The notes under the pieces are model-generated. The model did not search any database. It had not been told where the DNA came from and saw nothing but the letters and a program-made list of their open reading frames with translations. A stretch of 13,657 nt of DNA. Source: JAKQHY01 sp034429475. Lineage in GTDB: Bacteria; Chloroflexota; Anaerolineae; B4-G1; SLSP01. The stretch's first letter is position 1. Each line of letters starts with the position of its first letter. A program made the position numbers and the translations under genes. Positions 1-6,759 of this stretch are shown one piece after another. Location of the stretch: positions 1-13,657 of the forward strand of contig DAOUGD010000015.1 in assembly GCA_034429475.1 (NCBI GenBank), read 5' to 3'.

Positions 1-2
1 TT

Positions 3-98
3 TGGACGACTGCTGAGCTGCTCTCCTACCGAGTGCCCGCACAATTCTTGGATCAATTGTCGACACTCAAACCTTTGTTCACCCTGTTGGAAGAATGA
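3..98 (+). CDS. 3' end of an unidentified gene (partial)
   Basis: Reading frame 3 is open from the window edge to a TGA at 96-98 and gives a 31-residue tail starting WTTAELLSYRVPAQF and ending FTLLEE. The stop overlaps the ATG of the next gene in an ATGA arrangement, which is how three later junctions on this strand are also built, so the frame is probably a real gene end. The tail does not look like the middle part of a CrtI-type flavoprotein, so I do not read it as the missing N-terminus of the following gene in another frame. The family cannot be named from so few residues; the C-terminus of a class I methyltransferase is one possibility. Function unknown. Confidence 0.4.
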   Translation, partial: WTTAELLSYRVPAQFLDQLSTLKPLFTLLEE

Positions 99-1195
99 TG
101 TCCATCAAGGAAAATCAGGGACAACACCAAATTCGGGACATAACCAACTATATTCCCGTCATCCGGTTAATGCAAAAATACGGCAAAATGACCATAGAGG
201 AATTTGCCGGCAGATTTCAGAATCCGGTTCTGCGGGAAGCCCTACGCACTACCATCGAAACAACCGCTACGGATAGCGCGGCCATCAATGGGTTTTTTGG
301 CCTTCTCTTTGTATTGGCAACCCAAGGTTCGGGTTTTCCCGAGGGTGGTTCCCTGAGTTTGGCCAGGAGTATAGAGCGGCGTTACAATAGCCTGGGCGGC
401 AAAATTCATTATGGCGCCAAAGTAAAAATGATAGAGGTGGAGAATGATACGGCAGTGGGCATCCAACTGGAGGATGGCACGGAGGAAACTGCCGATATTG
501 TGATTTCGGCATCAGACGGGTATAGCACCATCTTCAAGATGCTGGGCGGCAGGTATACCACTAAAAAGATCCAACGTTGTTACGCAAAAGAAGCCGTTAC
601 CCCATCCACGGTGCAGGTATCTATCGGCGTGGATATGGACGTGTCAAGGATTGCTGATCCGCACGCAATTTTTAATATGTATCCGCTCAAACAACCGATA
701 ATGATCGCCGGAAAAGCAAACACCATGATCAGGATAAAAAACTATTCCTTTGACCCTTCTTTTGCTCCGATGGGAAAAAGCACGCTCGTGATTATCTTTG
801 GCAGTGAGTCGGCGTATTGGGAAGCGCTCTATGTGGATAAGGGACGATACCGGGAAGAGAAGAAAAAAATTGAGGAGGCCGTTGTCTCCTTCCTGGAAGA
901 AATCATGCCGGGTATCCGGGAAAAAATCGAGGTGGTGGATGTGGCCACACCGATGACCTATATTCGCTATACCCATACCTGGCAGGGCTCCTCTATGGGA
1001 TTTGCAAAAAATATTTTTTTAAATCTACCCAGAGCCTTGCCCAAGCTCAAGAACTTTTTTATGGTGGGTCAATGGGTAGGTGATATGGGTGTCAGTGGCG
1101 CTGCCAAGTCCGGTAGGGATATTGTGCATCTTATATGTCAACAAGATAAGAAAAAGTTCACTACCACTATTGATGAAGCGCAACGGGATGTATGA
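95..1195 (+). CDS. CrtI/phytoene-desaturase-like FAD oxidoreductase, N-terminal FAD domain missing
   Basis: The 366-residue product matches the C-terminal two thirds of the phytoene-desaturase/RETSAT-like flavoprotein group. FPEGGSLSLARSIERRY (about residues 82-98) followed by GGKIHYGAKV is the typical substrate-domain to FAD-domain return. ADIVISASDG follows, and near the C-terminus FFMVGQWVGDMGVSGAAKSGRD resembles the family's closing FAD-contact segment. Family members usually run to about 500 residues and begin with a GxGxxG dinucleotide-binding fold; no such motif is present here. Upstream in this frame there is a TGA at 14-16, so the frame cannot be extended far. The gene is therefore 5'-truncated, split by an event upstream, or the remnant of a fusion; without its FAD-binding N-terminus it may be inactive. 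The start at 95 is chosen because it overlaps the previous stop (ATGA); a second ATG lies at 98. The DNA is markedly AT-richer than the rest of the window, suggesting a different origin. It is coupled to the next gene by ATGA at 1192-1195. Confidence 0.75.
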   Translation: MMSIKENQGQHQIRDITNYIPVIRLMQKYGKMTIEEFAGRFQNPVLREALRTTIETTATDSAAINGFFGLLFVLATQGSGFPEGGSLSLARSIERRYNSLGGKIHYGAKVKMIEVENDTAVGIQLEDGTEETADIVISASDGYSTIFKMLGGRYTTKKIQRCYAKEAVTPSTVQVSIGVDMDVSRIADPHAIFNMYPLKQPIMIAGKANTMIRIKNYSFDPSFAPMGKSTLVIIFGSESAYWEALYVDKGRYREEKKKIEEAVVSFLEEIMPGIREKIEVVDVATPMTYIRYTHTWQGSSMGFAKNIFLNLPRALPKLKNFFMVGQWVGDMGVSGAAKSGRDIVHLICQQDKKKFTTTIDEAQRDV

Positions 1196-1572
1196 TGAAT
1201 ACCAATTCACGAATTGTCGTTATCGTTATCCTCTTTATCCTCAAACTCATTTTGGGCATCTGGCTGACTCTGGCCGGCAAACCATACAACGGGCTGCTGT
1301 TGACCGTACACAAGCTCATCGCGCTGGCGACGGTGATTTTTATCGGCGTCACCGTGCATAACCTGCGAACGGGTGTCGGTCTGAACACCCTCGAACTCAT
1401 TGCCGTTATCACCACGGGGGCACTGTTTCTCGCTGCTATCATCTCCGGCGGGCTGGCCAGCACCGAAAAGTTGGCGTATCCGGCCATCGTACTTATTCAC
1501 CGGATCGCCCCCTTCCTGAGTATCCTCACCACAGCCGCCACAGTTTACTTGTTGATATTCTTCAAGCCATGA
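1192..1572 (+). CDS. Small four-helix membrane protein of unknown function
   Basis: This encodes 126 residues with four predicted membrane segments, at about residues 7-27, 36-56, 66-88 and 96-123. The start is fixed by the ATGA overlap with the stop of the flavoprotein gene, and the stop in turn overlaps the next ATG, so it is translated as part of the same operon. Histidines sit at the start and end of helix 2 (VHKLIALA and GVTVHNLR) and in helix 4 (VLIHRIAP). Paired histidines in small four-helix proteins sometimes ligate haem, as in cytochrome b561-like proteins, but that is only a possibility here. I do not recognise the family. Base composition changes within this gene: the first 60 bases are AT-rich like the gene before it, and the second half is GC-rich like the rest of the window. 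Confidence 0.8.
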   Translation: MMNTNSRIVVIVILFILKLILGIWLTLAGKPYNGLLLTVHKLIALATVIFIGVTVHNLRTGVGLNTLELIAVITTGALFLAAIISGGLASTEKLAYPAIVLIHRIAPFLSILTTAATVYLLIFFKP

Positions 1573-2204
1573 AACCCGCTGAAATCGCCGCGACCCGCAT
1601 TGCCGCCTCCGCCCTGGGCGTCTACGCCGGATTGCTCGGCGCAGTCCACGGCTACTTCGAGATGCGCCAGGGCAACGTCGCGCCCGGCGGCTTGATGATC
1701 AGCGCCATCGGTCCGCCCTGCCGGCCGGAGGCCGTGGCGCACGCCTGTTTTCCCGCCTTGACGCTCGTGCCCAACTTTTGGGTGACGGGAATGTTGGCTT
1801 TACTCGTCGGGCTGTTTGCCGCTGTGTGGGCGGGTGTCTTCATTGAACGCAAACGCGGGGGGCTGATCTTGGCGGCGGCCTTGCTGCTGTCGTTGCTCGT
1901 GGGGGGCGGCTTCGTCCCCACGTTCATCGGTTTGATGGCTGGCTTTGCCGGAAGCCGGATCCATAAGTCGTCCCCCTGGTTGCACACGCATCTGCCTCCG
2001 AATGCCGGGCGTCTTCTAGCGCGCTTGTGGCCGTGGCCGCTCGTCATCTACTTCTTGTGGGTATTCCCGGTTCAATGGCTCTTGGGACGCTTCTCTGGCA
2101 CATGGTTGCTGAACGCCGGTCCGCTGCTTTTCCTCTGCTTCGATTTAGGACTACCCGGGTTGGCGGTCTTGAATGGATGGGTGTATGATCAGTCGTTGAC
2201 GTGA
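1569..2204 (+). CDS. Integral membrane protein of unknown function
   Basis: This encodes 211 residues, very hydrophobic, with about five to six membrane segments (roughly residues 10-32, 60-88, 98-125, 150-172 and 178-202). The ATG at 1569 overlaps the TGA of the preceding gene, which makes the start secure. A short loop between helices 1 and 2 carries two cysteines (GPPCRPEAVAHAC, about residues 48-60). Cys-Pro-rich loops of this kind might form a disulphide or bind metal, but nothing else supports that. A 42-base gap without an overlap separates it from the ferredoxin gene downstream. No family is recognised. Context suggests a membrane partner of the adjoining small membrane protein or of the redox proteins that follow. 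Confidence 0.75.
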   Translation: MKPAEIAATRIAASALGVYAGLLGAVHGYFEMRQGNVAPGGLMISAIGPPCRPEAVAHACFPALTLVPNFWVTGMLALLVGLFAAVWAGVFIERKRGGLILAAALLLSLLVGGGFVPTFIGLMAGFAGSRIHKSSPWLHTHLPPNAGRLLARLWPWPLVIYFLWVFPVQWLLGRFSGTWLLNAGPLLFLCFDLGLPGLAVLNGWVYDQSLT

Positions 2205-2246
2205 AAGACACCCTGAAGCTGCTGAAACCGGCAAGCTAGGTCAAAA

Positions 2247-3080
2247 ATGAACATCCCGATCATTTATTTCTCCCAGACCGGCAATACCCGCAAAGTCGCC
2301 GAAGCTATGGCGGCTGCGTTCCGCGAGGCCGGCCATACAGCCCGCACCCTTCCGCTAAAAAAAGCAACCCCACAGGATGCCGCTGCGGGCGATTTGCTAG
2401 GAATCGGAACCCCCTGTTTCTCCAGCCAGGCGCCCACGCCAGTCAAGGATTTTCTGCACACTTTGCCCTCCCTCGATAAGCAGCGCGCTTTTGTCTTTGC
2501 GACTTCTGGCGGAGCGCCGGGACGGGTCTTATATGATCTGACGCGCGGGCTGCAAGCCAAAGGCGCTGAGGTTATCGGCGGGTTCTTGACCCGTGGCGAG
2601 TCGCACCATCCCGCGCCATGTCTGTTGGGGCGCACGCCCAACCGTCCCAACGCGGCGGATTTGGACGAGGCGCGTCGCTTCGCGTCAGCCGTCTCCGAAC
2701 ACGTAGCGAGCGACCGGTCTGGCCCGGCGCCGCAAAGCCATCCTGACACCTTCAAGCCTAACGGCTGGTTTTACGATTGGGTCGCGCGGTGCAGCACCGA
2801 TAGCGTGCTGCGCGTGTTATCACCGGCGCCCCAAGTCAACGTCGCCCGCTGTACGCAGTGCCAATGGTGTGTGCGCGAATGTCCGGTGCAGGCCATCACC
2901 TTAGCCCCTTATCCGGTGTTGGGGCCGGCGTGTATTCGTTGTTATCGCTGCATGACCGGTTGCCCCCAAAAAGCCTATATGACGGACTGGCGGTGGGGGA
3001 ATCTCATCCCCTGGGCGCTCTACAACGAGCGGTTTGAACGCTGGTTTGGCGATCTGAAACCCGGCGAGGCTCTCCGCTGA
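2247..3080 (+). CDS. EFR1-family flavodoxin plus 2[4Fe-4S] ferredoxin
   Basis: This 277-residue cytoplasmic electron carrier has two parts. The N-terminal half is a flavodoxin fold: the FMN phosphate loop YFSQTGNTRK is at residues 7-16, GIGTPCFSSQAP follows the third strand, and FATSGGAPGR is the second FMN loop. The C-terminal part has two cysteine sets, C202-x2-C205-x2-C208-x3-C212-P and C229-x2-C232-x2-C235-x3-C239-P, which is the standard bacterial-type ferredoxin layout for two [4Fe-4S] clusters. Fusions of this type are known as EFR1 (EFR1 family ferrodoxin) and are thought to shuttle electrons in anaerobic or facultative organisms; the partners here are unknown. The ribosome binding site is weak (TAGG about seven bases before the ATG). 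A free flavodoxin gene lies 46 bases downstream, so two flavin carriers are made from neighbouring genes. Confidence 0.92.
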   Translation: MNIPIIYFSQTGNTRKVAEAMAAAFREAGHTARTLPLKKATPQDAAAGDLLGIGTPCFSSQAPTPVKDFLHTLPSLDKQRAFVFATSGGAPGRVLYDLTRGLQAKGAEVIGGFLTRGESHHPAPCLLGRTPNRPNAADLDEARRFASAVSEHVASDRSGPAPQSHPDTFKPNGWFYDWVARCSTDSVLRVLSPAPQVNVARCTQCQWCVRECPVQAITLAPYPVLGPACIRCYRCMTGCPQKAYMTDWRWGNLIPWALYNERFERWFGDLKPGEALR

Positions 3081-3126
3081 GAATTCAGAGTGAGTATCAC
3101 CAATTTAGTGAAAGGATACTTTGATT

Positions 3127-3588
3127 ATGAAAGCTCTAGTGGTCTACGATTCAGTGTTTGGCAATACGGAAAAAGTCGCGCAGGCGATTGGGGACGCGCT
3201 GGGCGCGCAAACGCTCCGCGTGGGCGACGTGAAGCCGGAGCATCTGACCGGCCTGGACGCGCTGATTGTCGGCTCGCCGACGCAGGCATTTCAACCGTTG
3301 AAGCCGGTGAAGGCATTTCTGAAAGCGATCCCGGCGGGGGCGCTCAAAGGCGTCAAGGTGGCCGCCTTCGACACGCGCGCGGACGTGCCGGAGGTCAACT
3401 CATGGATCCTGACGGCGTTTGTGAAAGTTTTCGGCTACGCCGCCGAGCCGATGGCGGCCCGGTTGGTCAAGAAAGGGGGGACGCAAGCAATGCCGCCGGC
3501 AGGATTCTTTGTCAACGGCAAAGAAGGTCCCCTGAAGGACGGTGAATTGGAGCGCGCGGCGGCGTGGGCGCGACAAATGCCAAAATGA
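3127..3588 (+). CDS. Flavodoxin domain protein
   Basis: This is a 153-residue single-domain flavodoxin. The N-terminal strand and FMN phosphate loop read KALVVYDSVFGNTEKVAQA (residues 2-20), with the GNT at 12-14. LIVGSPTQAFQPLKPVKAFL is the third strand and the following loop, and VAAFDTRADVP corresponds to the strand before the second flavin loop. It is a soluble one- or two-electron carrier. The ATG at 3127 is preferred over an in-frame TTG at 3121 because AAAGGA at 3111-3116 is well spaced for it. The stop overlaps the ATG of the CPBP protease gene (ATGA at 3585-3588), so the two proteins are likely made together. Flavodoxins of this size that share this loop are also annotated as flavodoxin/nitric oxide synthase-domain proteins; no reductase is next to it. 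Confidence 0.9.
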   Translation: MKALVVYDSVFGNTEKVAQAIGDALGAQTLRVGDVKPEHLTGLDALIVGSPTQAFQPLKPVKAFLKAIPAGALKGVKVAAFDTRADVPEVNSWILTAFVKVFGYAAEPMAARLVKKGGTQAMPPAGFFVNGKEGPLKDGELERAAAWARQMPK

Positions 3589-4418
3589 CCCCACCTAACA
3601 CTGAAAATATCAGCCGTCGCATTATCCTATTCTTGGGCTTTACTTTTTTGTTCAGCGCCGCCTTTTGGATATTGATCATCCGGGCAGGACAACTGAGCCC
3701 TCATGGGCAAGTGTACACTCTGGGGCTGATGTGGAGTCCCGGCGTCGCCGCGCTGCTGACCACGTTCATCTTCCAGCGCAACTTGCGCGGCCTGGGATGG
3801 GAACGCGGCCCTGTGCGCTATCTCTTGCTCAGTTACGCACTGCCTATCGCTTACGCGGGTGGGGTGTATGTCCTCGTCTGGCTTTTGGGGTGGGGGGCGT
3901 TCACTACAGAAAACGCGCCGGAGGGCCAGCCGTGGCCGGTTTTCATCCTCAGCAATGCAACGCTGCTGTTCCTCTTGGGCGGCTTTCTCCCGGCGTTGGG
4001 CGAGGAAATTGGCTGGCGCGGGTTGCTGGTTCCGCAGTTGGCGAAATTGACCTCCTTCACCAACGCCGCCCTCATCAGCGGCGCGATCTGGGCGGTCTGG
4101 CACTATCCCTTGATTCTGTTTGCCGACTATCACACCGCCGCGCCCCGCTGGTTCGCATTGCTCTGTTTCAGCGCCCTGGTAATCGGCGTCAGTTTCGCCT
4201 TCGCCTGGCTGCGCCTCAGATCGGGCAGCCTGTGGACGGCGGCGATCCTGCACGCGAGCCACAACATTTTCATCCAAAGCATTTTCGATCCATTGACGCG
4301 GGATACCGGTTTCACGACATACATCACTACCGAATTTGGCGTCGGGCTGGCGGCGACGGCGGTCATCGTTGCGCTGGTGTTTTGGCGTTGCAAGGGTGCG
4401 CTAATAATCAAAGCATAG
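3585..4418 (+). CDS. CPBP family intramembrane glutamic endopeptidase
   Basis: This 277-residue multi-pass membrane protein carries the three signature motifs of the CPBP (CaaX protease/bacteriocin-processing, Abi) family. These are EExxxR as E140-E141-I-G-W-R145 (followed by GLLVPQL), a WxxxH as WAVWH with H173, and HxxxN as HASHN (H223, N227). Known members cleave peptides within or near the membrane or process isoprenylated/bacteriocin peptides; no substrate is evident here. About eight hydrophobic segments are visible. The ATG at 3585 overlaps the flavodoxin stop; an upstream in-frame GTG at 3564 lies inside the flavodoxin gene and is less likely. Coupling of a membrane protease to a flavodoxin is unusual and is discussed as a finding. 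Confidence 0.9.
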   Translation: MTPPNTENISRRIILFLGFTFLFSAAFWILIIRAGQLSPHGQVYTLGLMWSPGVAALLTTFIFQRNLRGLGWERGPVRYLLLSYALPIAYAGGVYVLVWLLGWGAFTTENAPEGQPWPVFILSNATLLFLLGGFLPALGEEIGWRGLLVPQLAKLTSFTNAALISGAIWAVWHYPLILFADYHTAAPRWFALLCFSALVIGVSFAFAWLRLRSGSLWTAAILHASHNIFIQSIFDPLTRDTGFTTYITTEFGVGLAATAVIVALVFWRCKGALIIKA

Positions 4419-4457
4419 GGTTCATAAAAATATAACTTCCCGTATTTTGCGCTCTAA

Positions 4458-4473
4458 GCCCCGTCCCCGGGGC
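4458..4473. other. Small GC-rich hairpin in a 136-base intergenic gap
   Basis: GCCCCG (4458-4463) and CGGGGC (4468-4473) form a perfect 6-bp stem with a 4-base loop. The 7-mer GCGCTCT occurs as a direct repeat on its right arm (4472-4478) and just to its left (4449-4455). There is no T-run directly after it, so I do not call it an intrinsic terminator. The gap separates the redox/protease run from the hydrolase/acetyltransferase run and probably contains a promoter for the latter, but no convincing -35/-10 pair was found. Confidence 0.3.
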
Positions 4474-4554
4474 GCTCTGCGCGGGAACTTATTCTTTTAC
4501 GGTCTCATAGAGGAATTCAGTTTTTTACGGCAATGCTCAATCAGGAGGCGAAGC

Positions 4555-5355
4555 ATGTCAACACTTGCAAAAAGTGGTTATTTCCGCAACGGCCTGCCCT
4601 ACAAACGTTCGGGGCACGGCCCGCGCCCCCTGATTATCTTCCAAGGATTGACCTTTGAACACAAGCCGCAAGCCATCATGCTGATGATGTACAAATTCCT
4701 GGAAGACGACTACACGCTCTACGGCGTGCTCCGCAAGCAGGAGATGCCGCACGGCTATACGTTAGGGGATATGGCGGACGACTGCGCCGTGATGGTGCGC
4801 GAGGAATTCGGCGGCCCGGTAGACATCCTGGGCATCTCGACCGGCGGCTCCATTGCCCTGCACTTCGCCGCTGACCATCCCGACCTGGTGCGGCGACTGG
4901 TGATCCATTCCAGCGCGCACGCGCTGAATGATACAGCGAAGCAAGTGCAATTGGACGTGGCCCGGTTGGCGGAGCAAGGACAGTGGATGAAAGCCTGGGC
5001 TGTGCTGGTAGGCACGATTTATCCGCAGGTCGGTTTGGGGAAATGGCTGGCGCAACCGCTCGTCTGGCTGAGCGCGGGGCTGCTGTCGTTGAACGCGCCC
5101 AAAGACCCTACCGATTTAGTCGTTACCGTCGCGGCTGAGGACAAACTCGCCTTCAAAGAGCGCCTGGCCGAGATCACCGCGCCGACGCTGGTGGCCGGCG
5201 GCGTGGACGACTTCTTCTACAGCCCCCCTCTGTTCCGCGAGACGGCGGCGGGCATCCCTAATGCCAAACTTTGTCTTTACGCGAAGATGGGGCATCCCGC
5301 CGGCGGTCAGCAATTTCGCCGGGATGTTCTGACGTTTTTGCGTGAGGAAATATAG
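4555..5355 (+). CDS. Alpha/beta hydrolase
   Basis: This 266-residue soluble alpha/beta-hydrolase-fold protein has the nucleophile elbow GISTGGS with Ser95, an acid in VAGGVDDFF (Asp218 or Asp219), and a histidine in KMGHPAGG (His247), which gives a complete catalytic triad in the right order and spacing. The early segment LIIFQGLTF is the strand that leads to the oxyanion hole. Enzymes with this fold hydrolyse esters, amides or lactones; the substrate cannot be read from sequence. The frame is open back to 4447, but the ATG at 4555 is chosen because it has an excellent AGGAGG nine bases upstream and the protein then begins at the normal position for the fold. It is followed after 18 bases by the GNAT gene with its own AAGGAGG, so the two form an operon. 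Confidence 0.9.
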   Translation: MSTLAKSGYFRNGLPYKRSGHGPRPLIIFQGLTFEHKPQAIMLMMYKFLEDDYTLYGVLRKQEMPHGYTLGDMADDCAVMVREEFGGPVDILGISTGGSIALHFAADHPDLVRRLVIHSSAHALNDTAKQVQLDVARLAEQGQWMKAWAVLVGTIYPQVGLGKWLAQPLVWLSAGLLSLNAPKDPTDLVVTVAAEDKLAFKERLAEITAPTLVAGGVDDFFYSPPLFRETAAGIPNAKLCLYAKMGHPAGGQQFRRDVLTFLREEI

Positions 5356-5373
5356 AAGGAGGCGGATAAAGCT

Positions 5374-5988
5374 ATGTCAAGAAAACTGGACGACTTGTAT
5401 CAAGTACAGAAAAAAGATGTTCACCGCGCAGCCCTGATGTTGGCCGACGCCTTCCATCACGACCCGGTGTGGAACGCGGTCTTTGGCGACGCTGCAATAG
5501 CGCAAAGAGCGGCCGCCTTCGAGACGCCCGTCCGCTATGGCCTGAAATACGGGGAAGTCTACGCCCCCTCAGAAATTCTGGAAGGCGTCGCGGCCTGGTT
5601 GCCGGGTACGGTGGCAGATATGACCTTCTGGCGGATCCTGCGCAGCGGCGCATTATGGCCGGGGATGAAAATCGGCGCACAAATCATGAGAAAGATGCAG
5701 CCCGTCTTCCGGCCCATTGAAATAGACCGTCGCGAGACGATGCGAGGAAAATCCTACCTCTATCTTCAAATCATTGGCGTGGCCCCGGCTTTTCAGGGGA
5801 AAGGGTTCGCCGGCAGACTGCTGCGCGCCCTCATCGAAAAAAGCGCGCAGACCGGCGTTGTTCTCTATCTGGAAACCGAGACCGAAAGCAACGTCAGCAT
5901 GTACGAACACTTGGGGTTTACCGTCATCAAAAAAATTACGCTACCCATCGTTAACCTTCCCATGTGGGAACTGACGCAAGGAGGATGA
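5374..5988 (+). CDS. GNAT family N-acetyltransferase
   Basis: This 204-residue protein is of the GCN5-related acetyltransferase superfamily, which transfers an acyl group from acyl-CoA to an amine. The acetyl-CoA pyrophosphate-binding motif A is GVAPAFQGKGFAGRLL (residues 135-150), with the Q-G-K-G-x-A core at 141-146. The fourth strand and following helix read VVLYLETETESNVSMYEHLGF, the typical closing segment of the fold. The N-terminal part (DAFHHDPVWNAVFGD) resembles the subgroup of small GNATs that have a bulky first half. Substrate unknown. The start has AAGGAGG at 5356-5362. Only three bases separate it from the second acetyltransferase gene. Confidence 0.9.
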   Translation: MSRKLDDLYQVQKKDVHRAALMLADAFHHDPVWNAVFGDAAIAQRAAAFETPVRYGLKYGEVYAPSEILEGVAAWLPGTVADMTFWRILRSGALWPGMKIGAQIMRKMQPVFRPIEIDRRETMRGKSYLYLQIIGVAPAFQGKGFAGRLLRALIEKSAQTGVVLYLETETESNVSMYEHLGFTVIKKITLPIVNLPMWELTQGG

Positions 5989-5991
5989 ACT

Positions 5992-6759
5992 ATGAATGAG
6001 ACTTTTGAACTAATCACAGTGAACGCCGACAATCTGGATAAGCAGGGCTTCTTCTGCTACATGAGCAAGCGCAAAACGCCGGGCTACCGGCAAAAGCACG
6101 ATTGGATGGCGGCGCGCCTCGCCGAAGGGCTGAAGCTCCACATGATCCACGAAATCGGCGGGCGCACCGTCGGCTTCATCGAGTACATTCCCGGTGAGGT
6201 CGCCTGGCGGGCCGTCCACGCGCCCGGCTACTTGCTCATCCATTGCCTGTGGGTCGTAGGCAAGGGGAAGGGGAAGGGCTACGGCGCGCATCTCATTCAG
6301 ACCTGCCTGGACGACGCGCGCGCTCAGGGCAAGCATGGCGTCGTGACCGTCGCCACCGAACGGGTGTGGATGGCGAAGAAGGACATCTTCATCAAGCACG
6401 GCTTTGTGGACGTGGCCCAGGCGCCGCCCTCGTTCCACCTGCTGGTCTACCGCTTCGACGCCGCCGCGCCGCTCCCATCCTTCCCCACCGATTGGGAAGC
6501 GCGTCAGGCGCACTTTGGCGCGGGGCTGACGATCATCCGCACCCCGCAATGCCCCTACATCGAAGACGCCGTAGTCGGTGTAATGCAGGCCGCGCAGGAA
6601 CGCGGCATCCCTGCCAAAATCGTAGAACTCCACTCGGCGCAGGAAGTCCAGGATTTATCGCCCAGTCCCTACGGCGTGTTCGGCATCGTGCTCGATGGCA
6701 AATTGCTCGCCTACCACTACTTGCTCCCGAAAGATTTCGAGAAATTGCTCCCGGCATGA
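5992..6759 (+). CDS. GNAT acetyltransferase with C-terminal YoaP domain
   Basis: This 255-residue two-domain protein has an N-terminal GNAT domain with the CoA-binding segment CLWVVGKGKGKGYGAHLI (residues 85-102) and the strand/helix GVVTVATERVWMAKKDIFIKHGF. The C-terminal part from about residue 175 (LTIIRTPQCPYIEDA, Cys187) is the YoaP-like domain found fused to GNATs, e.g. Bacillus YoaP; it looks thioredoxin-like and keeps a single Cys-Pro-Tyr where thioredoxins have CxxC. The target is unknown. The ribosome binding site AAGGAGG ends nine bases before the ATG, inside the end of the previous gene, so the two acetyltransferases are co-translated. Its stop overlaps the next ATG (ATGA at 6756-6759). 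Confidence 0.88.
   Translation: MNETFELITVNADNLDKQGFFCYMSKRKTPGYRQKHDWMAARLAEGLKLHMIHEIGGRTVGFIEYIPGEVAWRAVHAPGYLLIHCLWVVGKGKGKGYGAHLIQTCLDDARAQGKHGVVTVATERVWMAKKDIFIKHGFVDVAQAPPSFHLLVYRFDAAAPLPSFPTDWEARQAHFGAGLTIIRTPQCPYIEDAVVGVMQAAQERGIPAKIVELHSAQEVQDLSPSPYGVFGIVLDGKLLAYHYLLPKDFEKLLPA

Noticed and set aside
4458..4473. Intrinsic terminator after the CPBP gene
   Set aside because: The 6-bp GC stem is not followed by a T-run on either strand, so it is listed only as a hairpin.
4495..4530. Direct repeat TTTTACGG at 4495-4502 and 4523-4530 as an operator
   Set aside because: Only two 8-base copies in AT-rich DNA, without symmetry or a recognisable promoter; likely chance.
4447..4554. Longer start for the alpha/beta hydrolase
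   Set aside because: The added residues are basic and unlike the fold's N-terminus, and the best ribosome binding site is at the ATG at 4555.
6243..6755. In-frame upstream extension of the membrane protein gene giving a 500-residue product
   Set aside because: The extension is arginine-rich and overlaps the well-supported GNAT-YoaP gene in another frame; the ATG at 6756 has the ATGA overlap and starts the hydrophobic protein.
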